DNA of 9,956 bases from an uncultured Clostridia bacterium (GTDB lineage: Bacteria > Bacillota > Clostridia > TANB77 > CAG-508), in assembly GCA_934120675.1 (NCBI GenBank), contig CAKOUU010000030.1, positions 1 through 9,956 of the forward strand, in the 5' to 3' direction. The position numbers were made by a program, and so were the translations under genes. Below the pieces are notes generated by a model. The model worked only from the letters and a program-made list of their open reading frames with translations. It did not search any database and was not told where the DNA came from. Shown here in pieces: positions 1 to 6,954 of this stretch (positions are counted from its first letter, which is position 1; each line of letters opens with the position of its first letter).

Positions 1-110
1 TATAACATGAAAGGAGTTGCTTTGCTACAAAGCTAAAGCCTATGTTACTACCGGCATAGCCGGAAGATTATTTACATCAAAAATAAAAGGTCGCAGTTGC
101 GACCTTTTAT
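1..110. other. Non-coding left edge with stacked small hairpins
   Basis: No gene is supported here. Seen directly: an outer inverted repeat TAACAT (3-8) / ATGTTA (42-47) encloses GCTTTG-cta-CAAAGC (19-33). This is followed by CCGGC-ata-GCCGG (51-63) and then the strong palindrome at 85-108. A plus-strand frame ends in TAA at 34-36 and could be the tail of a gene lying to the left, but 11 codons are too few to judge. The outer and inner stems could form one structured RNA element, or simply be the decayed end of a mobile element. Confidence 0.3.
85..108 (-). terminator. Rho-independent terminator after the XRE gene, probably bidirectional
   Basis: A perfect 11-base inverted repeat AAAAGGTCGCA / TGCGACCTTTT is separated by two bases and begins two bases past the XRE stop codon. 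On the minus strand the stem is followed by ATTTTTG, giving a U-rich tail. On the plus strand it also ends in TTTTATT, so it could stop transcripts from either side. The stem core GGTCGCA/TGCGACC is nearly the same as in the dnaE terminator at 454-472. Confidence 0.85.
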
Positions 111-347
111 TCAGACTTTAATTCCTCTTAAAAATCTTTCAATTTCTACGTTAAAGAAATTTGCTACTTTAAGTAATGTTGTAATCTTTGGAACTCCAAC
201 GCCTCTTTCTATGTCAACATAAACCGATCTGCTTAATCCAGCATTTTGGGCAACTTGGTTTTGGGTATAACAAGTTAATTCTCTTACTGATCTAACATTG
301 TTTCCAATTATAATTGCAACAACCTCATTTGATTCAAGTTTATACAT
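111..347 (-). CDS. Small XRE-family helix-turn-helix regulator
   Basis: A 78-residue protein made almost entirely of one Cro/C1-type helix-turn-helix domain. The recognisable core is at residues about 27-50, with TQNQVAQNAGLSRSVYVDIE matching the usual 'tQ.elA..aGlsrs.is.iE.G' pattern, followed by VPKITTLLKVANFFNV, the typical second half of the domain. The final residues (IERFL) resemble the end of single-domain XRE proteins. It is expected to bind DNA as a dimer in the cytoplasm. The start is set by AGGAGG (plus-strand 354-359) six bases upstream of ATG. It has its own promoter with a palindrome over the -10 box, which fits self-regulation. No toxin partner is next to it. Its target is unknown. 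Confidence 0.88.
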   Translation of the reverse strand: MYKLESNEVVAIIIGNNVRSVRELTCYTQNQVAQNAGLSRSVYVDIERGVGVPKITTLLKVANFFNVEIERFLRGIKV

Positions 348-394
348 ATGTATCCTCCTGTATATTAGCCTTATTTTATATGTTCCATATCTTT

Positions 395-423
395 ATATTA
401 ACATAATATTGATATTTTTTCAA
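395..423 (-). promoter_or_regulatory. XRE promoter with palindromic operator candidate
   Basis: On the minus strand TTGAAA (plus 418-423) and TAATAT (plus 395-400) are separated by exactly 17 bases, a good sigma-A match. The -10 hexamer is one arm of a perfect inverted repeat ATATTA-TGT-TAATAT (plus 395-409). A repressor bound there would block RNA polymerase, so this is the natural candidate operator for the XRE protein itself. The operator role is inferred; AT-rich palindromes also occur by chance. Confidence 0.55.
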
Positions 424-453
424 GTTTTATGTTGTTACATTTTGCAAAACTTA

Positions 454-472
454 AGGCCGCAATTTGCGACCT
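454..472 (-). terminator. Rho-independent terminator of dnaE
   Basis: On the minus strand AGGTCGCAA and TTGCGGCCT pair over nine positions with one U-G wobble, nine bases after the dnaE stop codon. They are followed by TAAGTTTTGC, a weak U-rich tail. The wobble makes the stem fully paired only in the minus-strand RNA, which fits a dnaE terminator rather than a plus-strand one. Confidence 0.75.
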
Positions 473-480
473 CTTCATTT

Positions 481-3400
481 TCATATCCCATCAAAAATTT
501 TCTTAATCTCATCATTATAATAAATAGCCCCACAAGGTCTAATATCATCGCCAATTTTAACCTGAACATTCATATTATTCCTATCACCAGAAAAATACTT
601 AATAGCACATCTCAACTTCTCCTTTTGCTCTTCAGTAAAATCAGTAATATCAAAAGTCACAACCTTTGGTTTTTCTTCTCCTAAATCCTTAATTTCATTT
701 GCAATTATAGTTGGTTCTTGGTCATCTCTAATACTCAAACGACCATCAATTAAAACAATATTTTCTTCAACTAAACTTCTTCCCGCTCCTATAACTGCAT
801 TTTCAAAAGCAAGTACTTCTGCAGTTCCATACAAATCTTCTATTGTAATAAATGCCATAATTTTATTATTTTTTGTATATTTTTTCTTAATTGAAGTAAT
901 TATTCCGGCATACTTTACTTTTTGACCATCTACAAATTTAGGCTTACTATTTCTTACTTGAACATTTGCTATTTCATCCCCGTTAACACTATTATCATTA
1001 TTTGTTAAGTTTTGCTCACTTATTTGGACTAAGTCCATACTATTGATATTTGTTGAATGCATAATTTGTTCCCTTAATTTTTCAAGTGGATGTCCCGAAA
1101 TGTAAATTCCAAGCATTTCTTTTTCCATTGAAAGTAATTCTTTTTCAGGCATTTCTGGATGTTCATTAAATTGATATTTTTGTTTTTCCATTTCTTCTTT
1201 TTCTTGCTCTGTTCCTATATCAAACATTGAAACTTGTCCATTAAAGCCTTTTTTCTTTCCACTTTGAATTGTGTCCATTATTGTTTCAAATGAAGCTAAT
1301 AATGTTGCTCTTGTTTGTTCAAATTCATCAAATACTCCTGCTTTTATTAAACTTTCTACACATTTTTTATTTACTTGTGTGTCTGCGATTCTTTCACAAA
1401 AATCTGTAAAGTTTTTGTATTCTCCATTTTCTTGTCTTTCTGCTACTATATTTTCAACTGGGACTGTTCCTACATTTTTTATTGCTCCAAGCCCAAAACG
1501 AATTTTTCCGACCACTTCTGAATTGTTAACTTCAACCGTAAATTTTTCAAAACTTTTATTTATATCAGGTTTTAAAATTTGAATTCCAAGTCTTTTGCAC
1601 TCATCAATATATTGAGGTGCTTTGTCTAAATTTCCTAAATAACTATTTAAAGTTGCAGCCATAAATTCTGCAGGGTAATATGCTTTTAAATATGCTGTTC
1701 TGTATGATACAACTGCATAACATGCGGCATGTGATTTGTTGAATGCATATTTTGCGAATTCTGCCATCTCGTCAAATATTTTGTTGGCAGAAGCTTCGTC
1801 TATTCCATTTCTTACACATCCTGGTACAACTACATTTCCGTCTTCATCTACTTGTCCATGTATAAATATTTCTCTTTCTTTTGCCATTACATCAAGTTTT
1901 TTCTTACCCATGGCTCTACGAACCAAGTCTGCTCTTCCCAATGAATATCCTGCTAAATCTCTAACTATTTGCATAACTTGCTCTTGGTAAACCATACATC
2001 CATATGTTACATTTAGTATTGGTTCTAGACTTGGGTGTGTGTATTCATTGTGCCCTGGATTTTGTTTTCCTCTGATATATCTTGGTATTTGATCCATAGG
2101 ACCAGGTCTATATAATGAAACACCTGCGATTAAATCTTCCAAGCAGTCTGGTTTCAATTCTTTCATAAAGTTTGTCATTCCTTGTGATTCAAATTGAAAT
2201 ATTCCTGATGTATTTCCATCTTGCCATAATTTGTATACTTTTGGGTCTGACATATCATGGTCAAATTCTACATCAATTCCATGATTTTCTTTAACCATAT
2301 CTATTGTGTTTTGAATAACTGTCAAGTTTCTTAATCCCAAAAAGTCCATTTTTAAAAGTCCTAATTCTTCAAGTGTTGTCATTATGTATTGAGTGTTTAT
2401 TTGTCCATCTCTTACATAAAGTGGAACATATGTATCTACTGGGTCTTTTGTTATAACAACTCCACATGCATGTGTTGATGCCTGTCTTGGCATTCCTTCA
2501 AGTCCCATTGCTATATCTAATATTTTTTTAGTTTGTTCGTCTGTTTCATATCTATCTCTTAATTCTTTGTTTTGCTCTAAAGCTTTTTTTATTGTTATAT
2601 GAATTTCATTTGGTATCATTTTTGCCAATGCGTCTGCTTCTGCATATGGATAATCCAAAACTCTTGCCACATCTCTTATTACCATTTTTGCAGCCATTGT
2701 TCCAAATGTGATTATTTGTGATACATGGTCATGTCCATATTTTCTTGCAACATAATCTATAACTTCTTGTCTTCTTTCATCTGAAAAGTCAACATCAAAA
2801 TCAGGCATACTGATTCTTTCTGGGTTCAAAAATCTTTCAAATAGTAATCCATATTTTATTGGGTCAATATCTGTTATTTCAATTGCATATGCCAAAATAG
2901 AACCTGCACCTGAACCTCTTCCTGGACCTACTGGTATTCCATTTGTTTTTGCATAATGTATAAAATCCCATACTATTAGATAATAGTCAACATATCCCAT
3001 TTTTTTGATTATTCCTAATTCATATTCTGCTCTTTTTTGTATTTCTTCTGATAAATTTTTTCCGTATCTTTTTTCTAGACCTTTATCACATAATTCTTTT
3101 AAGAAGTCATAATGTGTAGGATATTCCGGTGGTACATCATAATTAGGCAATATTGTGTGTCCAAATTCAAATTCAACATTACATTGCTCTGCTATTTTTA
3201 CAGTATTTTCAATTGCATCTGGAAATGCCTTGAAATATTCTGACATCTCTTCTGGTGATTTTACATATAGTTCGTCTGTGTCAAATTTCATTCTGTCTTC
3301 GTCACTCATTCTTTTTCCAGTTTGAATACATAGCAAAACTTCATGATTATATGCATCTTCTCTTTTTAAATAATGTGCATCATTTGTTGCAACTAATGGA

Positions 3401-3993
3401 ATATCAAGTTTTCTGGCTAATTGAACCAATTTTTGATTTGCTAAAACTTGTTCTCTTAATCCATTGTTTTGAATTTCTATATAATAATCATCACCAAAAA
3501 CTTTTTTATGCCATAATGCTATTTCTTCTGCCTTTTCAGTTTGGTTTGCTAATAAAGCTTGATTTACTTCTCCTGCAAGACATGCACTTAGGCATATTAT
3601 GCCTTCATGGTATTTCTCTAATATTTCTCTATCTATACGAGGTTTATAGTAATATCCATCAACAAAACTTAATGAAACCAATTTACTTAAATTTTTGTAT
3701 CCTTCATTATTTTTGGCAAGTAAAATTAAGTGATAGTAATGGTTGTCTATTCCTGGTTCTTTTTGTAACCTTGAACGTGGTGCAACATATACTTCACATC
3801 CTATTATTGGCTTTATCCCTTCTTTTTTACATGCTTTATAAAAGTCAATGGCTCCAAACATTACTCCATGGTCTGTTATTGCTATTGAGTCCATTCCTAA
3901 TTCTTTTGCTCTTACTGGTAAGTCTTTTATTCTATTTGCTCCGTCTAATAAACTGAATTCACTGTGTATATGTAGATGTACAAATTTTGACAT
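481..3993 (-). CDS. dnaE: DNA polymerase III subunit alpha
   Basis: A 1170-residue C-family replicative polymerase, a length close to E. coli DnaE (1160). An N-terminal PHP domain occupies about residues 1-210. Its metal ligands all look present: H8/H10 in HLHIH, DH at 41-42, E67 in GCEVYV, H88, C138 and D205/H207 in NDAHYL. In E. coli this site is degenerate; intact PHP sites in other bacteria carry 3'-5' exonuclease activity, so self-proofreading is possible here (inferred). The palm contains GPGRGSGAGS (356-365), the catalytic aspartates D400 and D402 in PDFDVDF, and D550 in KMDFLGL. An OB-fold lies near residues 1025-1095. The start ATG has AGAGAG about 7 bases upstream. No recognisable promoter lies in the 27 bases between it and ssrA, so it probably depends on upstream transcription. 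It has no in-frame CGG codon. In clostridia PolC is usually the main replicase and DnaE an accessory polymerase. Confidence 0.97.
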   Translation of the reverse strand: MSKFVHLHIHSEFSLLDGANRIKDLPVRAKELGMDSIAITDHGVMFGAIDFYKACKKEGIKPIIGCEVYVAPRSRLQKEPGIDNHYYHLILLAKNNEGYKNLSKLVSLSFVDGYYYKPRIDREILEKYHEGIICLSACLAGEVNQALLANQTEKAEEIALWHKKVFGDDYYIEIQNNGLREQVLANQKLVQLARKLDIPLVATNDAHYLKREDAYNHEVLLCIQTGKRMSDEDRMKFDTDELYVKSPEEMSEYFKAFPDAIENTVKIAEQCNVEFEFGHTILPNYDVPPEYPTHYDFLKELCDKGLEKRYGKNLSEEIQKRAEYELGIIKKMGYVDYYLIVWDFIHYAKTNGIPVGPGRGSGAGSILAYAIEITDIDPIKYGLLFERFLNPERISMPDFDVDFSDERRQEVIDYVARKYGHDHVSQIITFGTMAAKMVIRDVARVLDYPYAEADALAKMIPNEIHITIKKALEQNKELRDRYETDEQTKKILDIAMGLEGMPRQASTHACGVVITKDPVDTYVPLYVRDGQINTQYIMTTLEELGLLKMDFLGLRNLTVIQNTIDMVKENHGIDVEFDHDMSDPKVYKLWQDGNTSGIFQFESQGMTNFMKELKPDCLEDLIAGVSLYRPGPMDQIPRYIRGKQNPGHNEYTHPSLEPILNVTYGCMVYQEQVMQIVRDLAGYSLGRADLVRRAMGKKKLDVMAKEREIFIHGQVDEDGNVVVPGCVRNGIDEASANKIFDEMAEFAKYAFNKSHAACYAVVSYRTAYLKAYYPAEFMAATLNSYLGNLDKAPQYIDECKRLGIQILKPDINKSFEKFTVEVNNSEVVGKIRFGLGAIKNVGTVPVENIVAERQENGEYKNFTDFCERIADTQVNKKCVESLIKAGVFDEFEQTRATLLASFETIMDTIQSGKKKGFNGQVSMFDIGTEQEKEEMEKQKYQFNEHPEMPEKELLSMEKEMLGIYISGHPLEKLREQIMHSTNINSMDLVQISEQNLTNNDNSVNGDEIANVQVRNSKPKFVDGQKVKYAGIITSIKKKYTKNNKIMAFITIEDLYGTAEVLAFENAVIGAGRSLVEENIVLIDGRLSIRDDQEPTIIANEIKDLGEEKPKVVTFDITDFTEEQKEKLRCAIKYFSGDRNNMNVQVKIGDDIRPCGAIYYNDEIKKIFDGI

Positions 3994-4020
3994 TTTTATT
4001 CTCTCTTTACTTCATTTTTT

Positions 4021-4377
4021 TGGTGGAGATGAGGGGAGTCGAACCCCTGTCCATAATACTTTCCAAATAGACCTCTACAAGTTTATTTTATCTTTTATTT
4101 TCATCTTTAACTCGCGGATAAACACGCTAATTAAAAATATAGCTTTATAAAATACCCACTATTTCTAAAGCGAAAATAGCTTTGTTTCCTACTTTAGTTA
4201 TAACACCCTTACTAAATCAGTAGGCTATTTAGTTCAGATGACGTTGCAAACTAGGCAGCGTATGCTAATTCTTCGTTGTTAGCGTTTATTTTTATTTTCT
4301 CGTTTTTTAAGTGGCCAACGAGAATCCACTACTTGCTATCTGTTTTTCTGGTAATATGTCGAAACCTTTACATCCCC
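4021..4377 (-). ncRNA. ssrA: Transfer-messenger RNA (tmRNA)
   Basis: Rescues ribosomes stalled on broken messages by acting first as tRNA-Ala and then as a short mRNA that adds a degradation tag. Seen: the 5' end GGGGATG (plus 4371-4377) pairs with CATCTCC before ACCA at the 3' end (plus 4021-4030), forming the 7-bp acceptor stem. CCA is encoded. The T-arm GGGGTTCGACTCCCC and the GGTTTCGAC element near the 5' end are present. The tag frame ends in TAG at 4251-4253. The likely tag is ANNEELAYAA, with GCT as resume codon (4281-4283). The upstream boundary of the tag is inferred, since the frame stays open for several codons before it. One-piece form, 357 bases. dnaE follows on the same strand without a terminator. 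Confidence 0.95.
4251..4283 (-). other. tmRNA tag-peptide reading frame
   Basis: Minus-strand codons GCT AAC AAC GAA GAA TTA GCA TAC GCT GCC TAG encode ANNEELAYAA followed by stop. The C-terminal AYAA fits the usual hydrophobic-Ala-Ala end recognised by ClpXP-type proteases. The resume codon is inferred from the usual preference for alanine and from the spacing; the frame could start earlier. Confidence 0.75.
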
Positions 4378-4390
4378 ATATTCCTTTATT

Positions 4391-4419
4391 ATTATACTAT
4401 ATCGAGTTGCATTTCGCAA
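4391..4419 (-). promoter_or_regulatory. ssrA promoter
   Basis: On the minus strand TTGCGA (plus 4414-4419) and TATAAT (plus 4391-4396) are 17 bases apart and 13 bases upstream of the mature tmRNA 5' end. RNase P is expected to trim the short leader. The -35 box sits inside an inverted repeat GTTGC-gaaat-GCAAC (plus 4406-4420). On the plus strand that repeat is followed by ATTTTTTT, so the same bases could also form a weak terminator. Confidence 0.75.
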
Positions 4420-4479
4420 CATTTTTTTGTAATCTTCATATTATATGTAAAATAAATGTATTAAACAGGAGGATTTAAT

Positions 4480-5399
4480 ATGTCAATTGTTCCAACAAAT
4501 ATTAATTATAACTACTCTATATTAAAACAAAATTTGAATACTTTAAAATCAACATATTCATTTTTAGATATTACAGTTGTCGGTAAAAGCGTCCTTGGAA
4601 AAAATATTTATGTTGTTAGACTTCGGTACTGGCCCAAAAGAAGTTTTTTATTCTGGTTCAATTCATGCAAATGAGTTTATAACAAGTACTTTACTCATGA
4701 AATTTATAGAAGATTATTGTAATGCATATGTTCAAAACGAAAATCTTTATGGATATTCAATCCATGATTTATTTAGCAATGTCTCTATTTATATAATGCC
4801 TATGGTAAATCCTGACGGGGTTGATTTAGTAGCAGGAAATATCTCAAAAAATTCATATGCTTTTATTAATGCTAAAAAAATATCTGAAAATTTTAATGAT
4901 ATTCCTTTCCCTCTCGGATGGAAAGCTAATATCCTTCGGCACTGATTTGAATTTGCAATTTCCTGCTGAATGGAATAAAGCTAAAGAAATCAAATATTCT
5001 CAAGGATTTAATAAACATGCTCCCAGAGATTTTGTTGGATTTGGTCCTTTGACTGAACCAGAAGCACTGTGCATTTACGATTTTACTCTTATGCATAATT
5101 TTAGACTTATAATTGCTTTTCATACTCAAGGGCAAGAAATCTATTGGAATTTTCAAAATATTAATCCACCATCTGGCTATACTATTGCAAATAAGTTTGC
5201 AGAAGTAAGTGGTTATGCTGTAGCTGAAGTTCCTTATAATTCTAGTTTTGCTGGTTTTAAAGACTGGTTTATACAAGATTATAACAGACCAGGTTTCACT
5301 ATTGAAGCTGGTCTTGGAGAAAATCCTTTGCCTCTTGAACAATTTGATCAAATCTATATTGATAATTTAGGTATTTTAATTTTAGGTGCTGTTTTATAA
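4480..5399 (+). CDS. M14 zinc carboxypeptidase, gamma-D-glutamyl-diamino acid endopeptidase-like; needs two +1 frameshifts
   Basis: Read straight, this region is three overlapping open frames: 4480-4674, a second from about 4577 to 4945, and a third to 5399. Skipping one C at 4624 and one at 4937 joins them into a continuous 305-residue protein that matches the M14 family from end to end. Zinc ligands: H62 and E65 in SIHANE, and H214 in AFHTQ. The catalytic glutamate is E275 in FTIEAG. GTDLNLQFP (153-161) and MVNPDG (108-113) are family motifs. The closest family I recognise is YqgT/ENP1, which cuts the gamma-D-Glu-diamino acid bond of cell-wall peptides. With no signal peptide or LysM domain it would act in the cytoplasm, perhaps in peptide recycling or sporulation. 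The start has AGGAGG at 4467-4472, seven bases before ATG. Both frame changes fall on CTT-CGG. All catalytic residues are kept, which argues against simple decay. Confidence 0.85.
4621..4627 (+). other. +1 frameshift site 1 (CTT CGG T)
   Basis: In the frame of the M14 start, codon 48 is CTT and codon 49 is CGG (4624-4626). Staying in frame ends at the stop at 4672-4674. Skipping C4624 gives GGT ACT GGC, so the protein reads VVR-L-GTG-PKEV, the expected family sequence before the zinc motif. Confidence 0.75.
4934..4940 (+). other. +1 frameshift site 2 (CTT CGG C)
   Basis: In the second M14 frame the codons are AAT ATC CTT CGG CAC TGA, stopping at 4943-4945. Skipping C4937 gives GGC ACT GAT, so the protein reads WKANI-L-GTDLNLQFP, again the family motif. 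Same CTT-CGG context as site 1. Confidence 0.75.
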
Positions 5400-5502
5400 T
5401 TTTTTTATTTACAACTTCGTTTCGACAGACTTTTTAAAATCATTGCTCTAAAATATATTTACAACAAACGGTTTTTACATATTTGAAGGGAGGCAAATAT
5501 CA

Positions 5503-5658
5503 ATGACTAAAGACGAACTCTTAAACAAAGAATTTGCCTCTGCTTGTGAAGCGATGATTGCATTAAACGCTTTTTTGGAAAGCGTTGATTCATTGCCTTC
5601 AGATAGCAGGGCAAATTATCAGAATTTGAGGGCTATTGGCAACAAAATTTATGAATAG
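5503..5658 (+). CDS. Unrecognised 51-residue protein
   Basis: A short ORF starting MTKDELLNKEF and ending NKIYE. AAGGGAGG (5486-5493) lies nine bases before ATG, one of the strongest ribosome binding sites in the window, and a clear terminator follows the stop by 7 bases. These two signals are the main reason to call it real. The sequence is mixed acidic and hydrophobic and looks helical, with one cysteine (C15). There is no signal peptide, membrane segment or motif I recognise. It lies 103 bases after the M14 gene on the same strand and could be co-transcribed with it, as I see no terminator between them. No convincing promoter of its own was found. Function unknown. Confidence 0.65.
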   Translation: MTKDELLNKEFASACEAMIALNAFLESVDSLPSDSRANYQNLRAIGNKIYE

Positions 5659-5665
5659 CATCCCA

Positions 5666-5694
5666 AAAAAGGTAGATTATATTTCTACCTTTTT
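5666..5694. terminator. Bidirectional terminator between the 51-aa ORF and galE
   Basis: A perfect 11-base inverted repeat AAAAAGGTAGA (5666-5676) / TCTACCTTTTT (5684-5694) with a 7-base loop. T-runs follow on both strands. It serves the plus-strand ORF ending at 5658 and the minus-strand galE ending at 5716, which converge here. Confidence 0.9.
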
Positions 5695-5715
5695 ATATTT
5701 TTGCTTATAATTTTA

Positions 5716-6720
5716 TTATCTGCTTTTTTCTATATAATTCCAACTGTCTTTACACATGTCATCAATATTCTTTTCTGCTACCCAGCCTAATTCTTCTTTC
5801 GCTTTAGTTGGGTCAGCATAGCAAGTAGCAATATCTCCAGGTCTTCTAGGTGCAATTTTATATGGAACTGCTTTACCTGTTGCTTTTTCAAAACCTTTAA
5901 CCATATCAAGTACACTTACTCCATGTCCTGTTCCAAGATTATAGATATATAATCCCTCTTGTTCTTTTTCAAGTTTTTCAAGTGCCTTTATATGTCCTTT
6001 AGCTAAATCAACAACATGTATGTAATCTCTTACTCCTGTTCCATCTGGTGTATTATAGTCATTTCCAAATACTGATAATTCTTTTAGTGTTCCCGCTGCA
6101 ACTCTTGCTACATAAGGCATTAAGTTATTTGGTATTCCTTTTGGCTCTTCTCCAATTAATCCACTTTCATGTGCTCCAACTGGGTTGAAATATCTTAATA
6201 TGCAGATATCCCATGTGTTGTCAGATTTGTAAATATCTTTTAATATTTGTTCTATAAACAATTTTGTTGTACCATATGGATTTGTTGTTCCGCCTGTTGG
6301 TGTGTCTTCTGTTATAGGCATTTTTTCTGGTTCACCATATACTGTTGCTGATGAACTGAATATAAATTTTTTGCATCCATATTTTCTCATTGTATCTAAT
6401 AATACTAAAGCTCCTGAAATGTTATTTTCATAGTATTCTATTGGTTTTTGTACTGATTCTCCAACTGCTTTATATCCAGCAAAGTTCATTACTGCTTCTA
6501 TATTATTTTCTTCAAATACTTTTTCTAGTTTTTCTCTGTCAAGATAATTCATTTCATAAAATTTGAAATCTTTTCCTGTAATTTTCTTTATTGATTCTAA
6601 TGCTTTTGGCGTACTGTTTGAGAAGTTATCTATTATAACTATTTCCCTTCCTTTATTTAATAGTTCTACAGCAGTGTGGCTTCCTATAAATCCTGCTCCC
6701 CCTGGTAATAATATTGCCAT
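5716..6720 (-). CDS. galE: UDP-glucose 4-epimerase
   Basis: A 334-residue extended short-chain dehydrogenase that interconverts UDP-glucose and UDP-galactose with tightly bound NAD; cytoplasmic, Leloir pathway and sugar supply for surface polysaccharides. The nucleotide-binding motif GGAGFIG is at residues 7-13. SSSATVYG (122-129) holds the catalytic serine S124, and NPYGTTK (147-153) holds the Tyr-Lys pair Y149/K153, at the same numbers as in E. coli GalE. RYFNPVGAH (176-184) and the C-terminal PRRPGDIA (291-298) are typical. The residue before the first glycine is proline (ILLPGGAG), where the family usually has threonine. The start has AGGAGG eight bases upstream. It is a single-gene unit with its own consensus promoter and terminator; no other gal gene is in the window. 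Confidence 0.96.
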   Translation of the reverse strand: MAILLPGGAGFIGSHTAVELLNKGREIVIIDNFSNSTPKALESIKKITGKDFKFYEMNYLDREKLEKVFEENNIEAVMNFAGYKAVGESVQKPIEYYENNISGALVLLDTMRKYGCKKFIFSSSATVYGEPEKMPITEDTPTGGTTNPYGTTKLFIEQILKDIYKSDNTWDICILRYFNPVGAHESGLIGEEPKGIPNNLMPYVARVAAGTLKELSVFGNDYNTPDGTGVRDYIHVVDLAKGHIKALEKLEKEQEGLYIYNLGTGHGVSVLDMVKGFEKATGKAVPYKIAPRRPGDIATCYADPTKAKEELGWVAEKNIDDMCKDSWNYIEKSR

Positions 6721-6755
6721 CTTTTAATCCTCCTTATATTTTTTATTGCAATTGA

Positions 6756-6784
6756 ATTATACTCCTTTTTAAAAAAGATTTCAA
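6756..6784 (-). promoter_or_regulatory. galE promoter
   Basis: On the minus strand TTGAAA (plus 6779-6784) and TATAAT (plus 6756-6761) are exactly 17 bases apart, about 35 bases upstream of the galE start. The -35 box overlaps the TGA stop codon of the upstream Rpn remnant, so the promoter is built into the end of that element. Confidence 0.82.
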
Positions 6785-6909
6785 TATTTTATTTTTTCTA
6801 TTTCTTCTTTGGTTAAACTTGTTGCTTCTATTATTTTTTCAACAGAAATTCCCATTTCTAATAGTTTTTTTGCTATCTCAATACTTTTTTCCTTTTTTTC
6901 TTTAATTTC

Positions 6910-6916
6910 TCCGTTC
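6910..6916 (-). other. +1 frameshift site 5 (GAA CGG A)
   Basis: In the frame restored after site 4, the codons read AGA AAA GAA CGG. Without a shift the frame ends shortly afterwards; skipping the C of CGG (plus 6913) gives GGA GAA ATT AAA and leads into the conserved C-terminal helices. Confidence 0.75.
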
Positions 6917-6922
6917 TTTTCT

Positions 6923-6929
6923 TCCGCTC
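6923..6929 (-). other. +1 frameshift site 4 (GAG CGG A)
   Basis: In the frame restored after site 3, the codons read AGA TAT GAG CGG. Skipping the C of CGG (plus 6926) gives GGA AGA AAA GAA, i.e. YE-GRKE, in the Gly-x3-Gly linker pattern of the family. Confidence 0.75.
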
Positions 6930-6947
6930 ATATCTTCCTTTTTGAAT

Positions 6948-6954
6948 TCCGTTC
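6948..6954 (-). other. +1 frameshift site 3 (GAA CGG A)
   Basis: In the starting frame of the Rpn remnant the codons read AAA GAA GAA CGG. Without a shift a TGA follows eight codons later. Skipping the C of CGG (plus 6951) gives GGA ATT CAA AAA GGA, i.e. GKEE-GIQKG, the expected linker. Confidence 0.75.

Noticed and set aside
111..347. XRE gene as the antitoxin of a toxin-antitoxin pair
   Set aside because: No adjacent small toxin-like ORF; the neighbours are a terminator and dnaE.
3255..3956. Plus-strand 233-codon ORF opposite dnaE
   Set aside because: Leucine/histidine-rich low-complexity product antisense to highly conserved dnaE; a shadow.
4621..4940. Pure Ty1-like slippage of tRNA-Leu from CUU to UUC as the full explanation
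   Set aside because: It could serve the two CTT sites, but GAA and GAG before the other three CGG codons cannot re-pair well one base on. The shared element is CGG, not the P-site codon.
4926..5351. Minus-strand ORF of 141 codons opposite the M14 gene
   Set aside because: It lies antisense to the M14 catalytic motifs and has no RBS or recognisable domain; a shadow.
4480..5399. M14 gene as an ordinary pseudogene or as sequencing errors
   Set aside because: Both breaks are one extra C at CTT-CGG, catalytic residues are intact, and the same rule applies to three more sites in another gene. Many GG pairs elsewhere in the window have no extra C, so a general base-calling artefact is unlikely, though only reads can exclude it.
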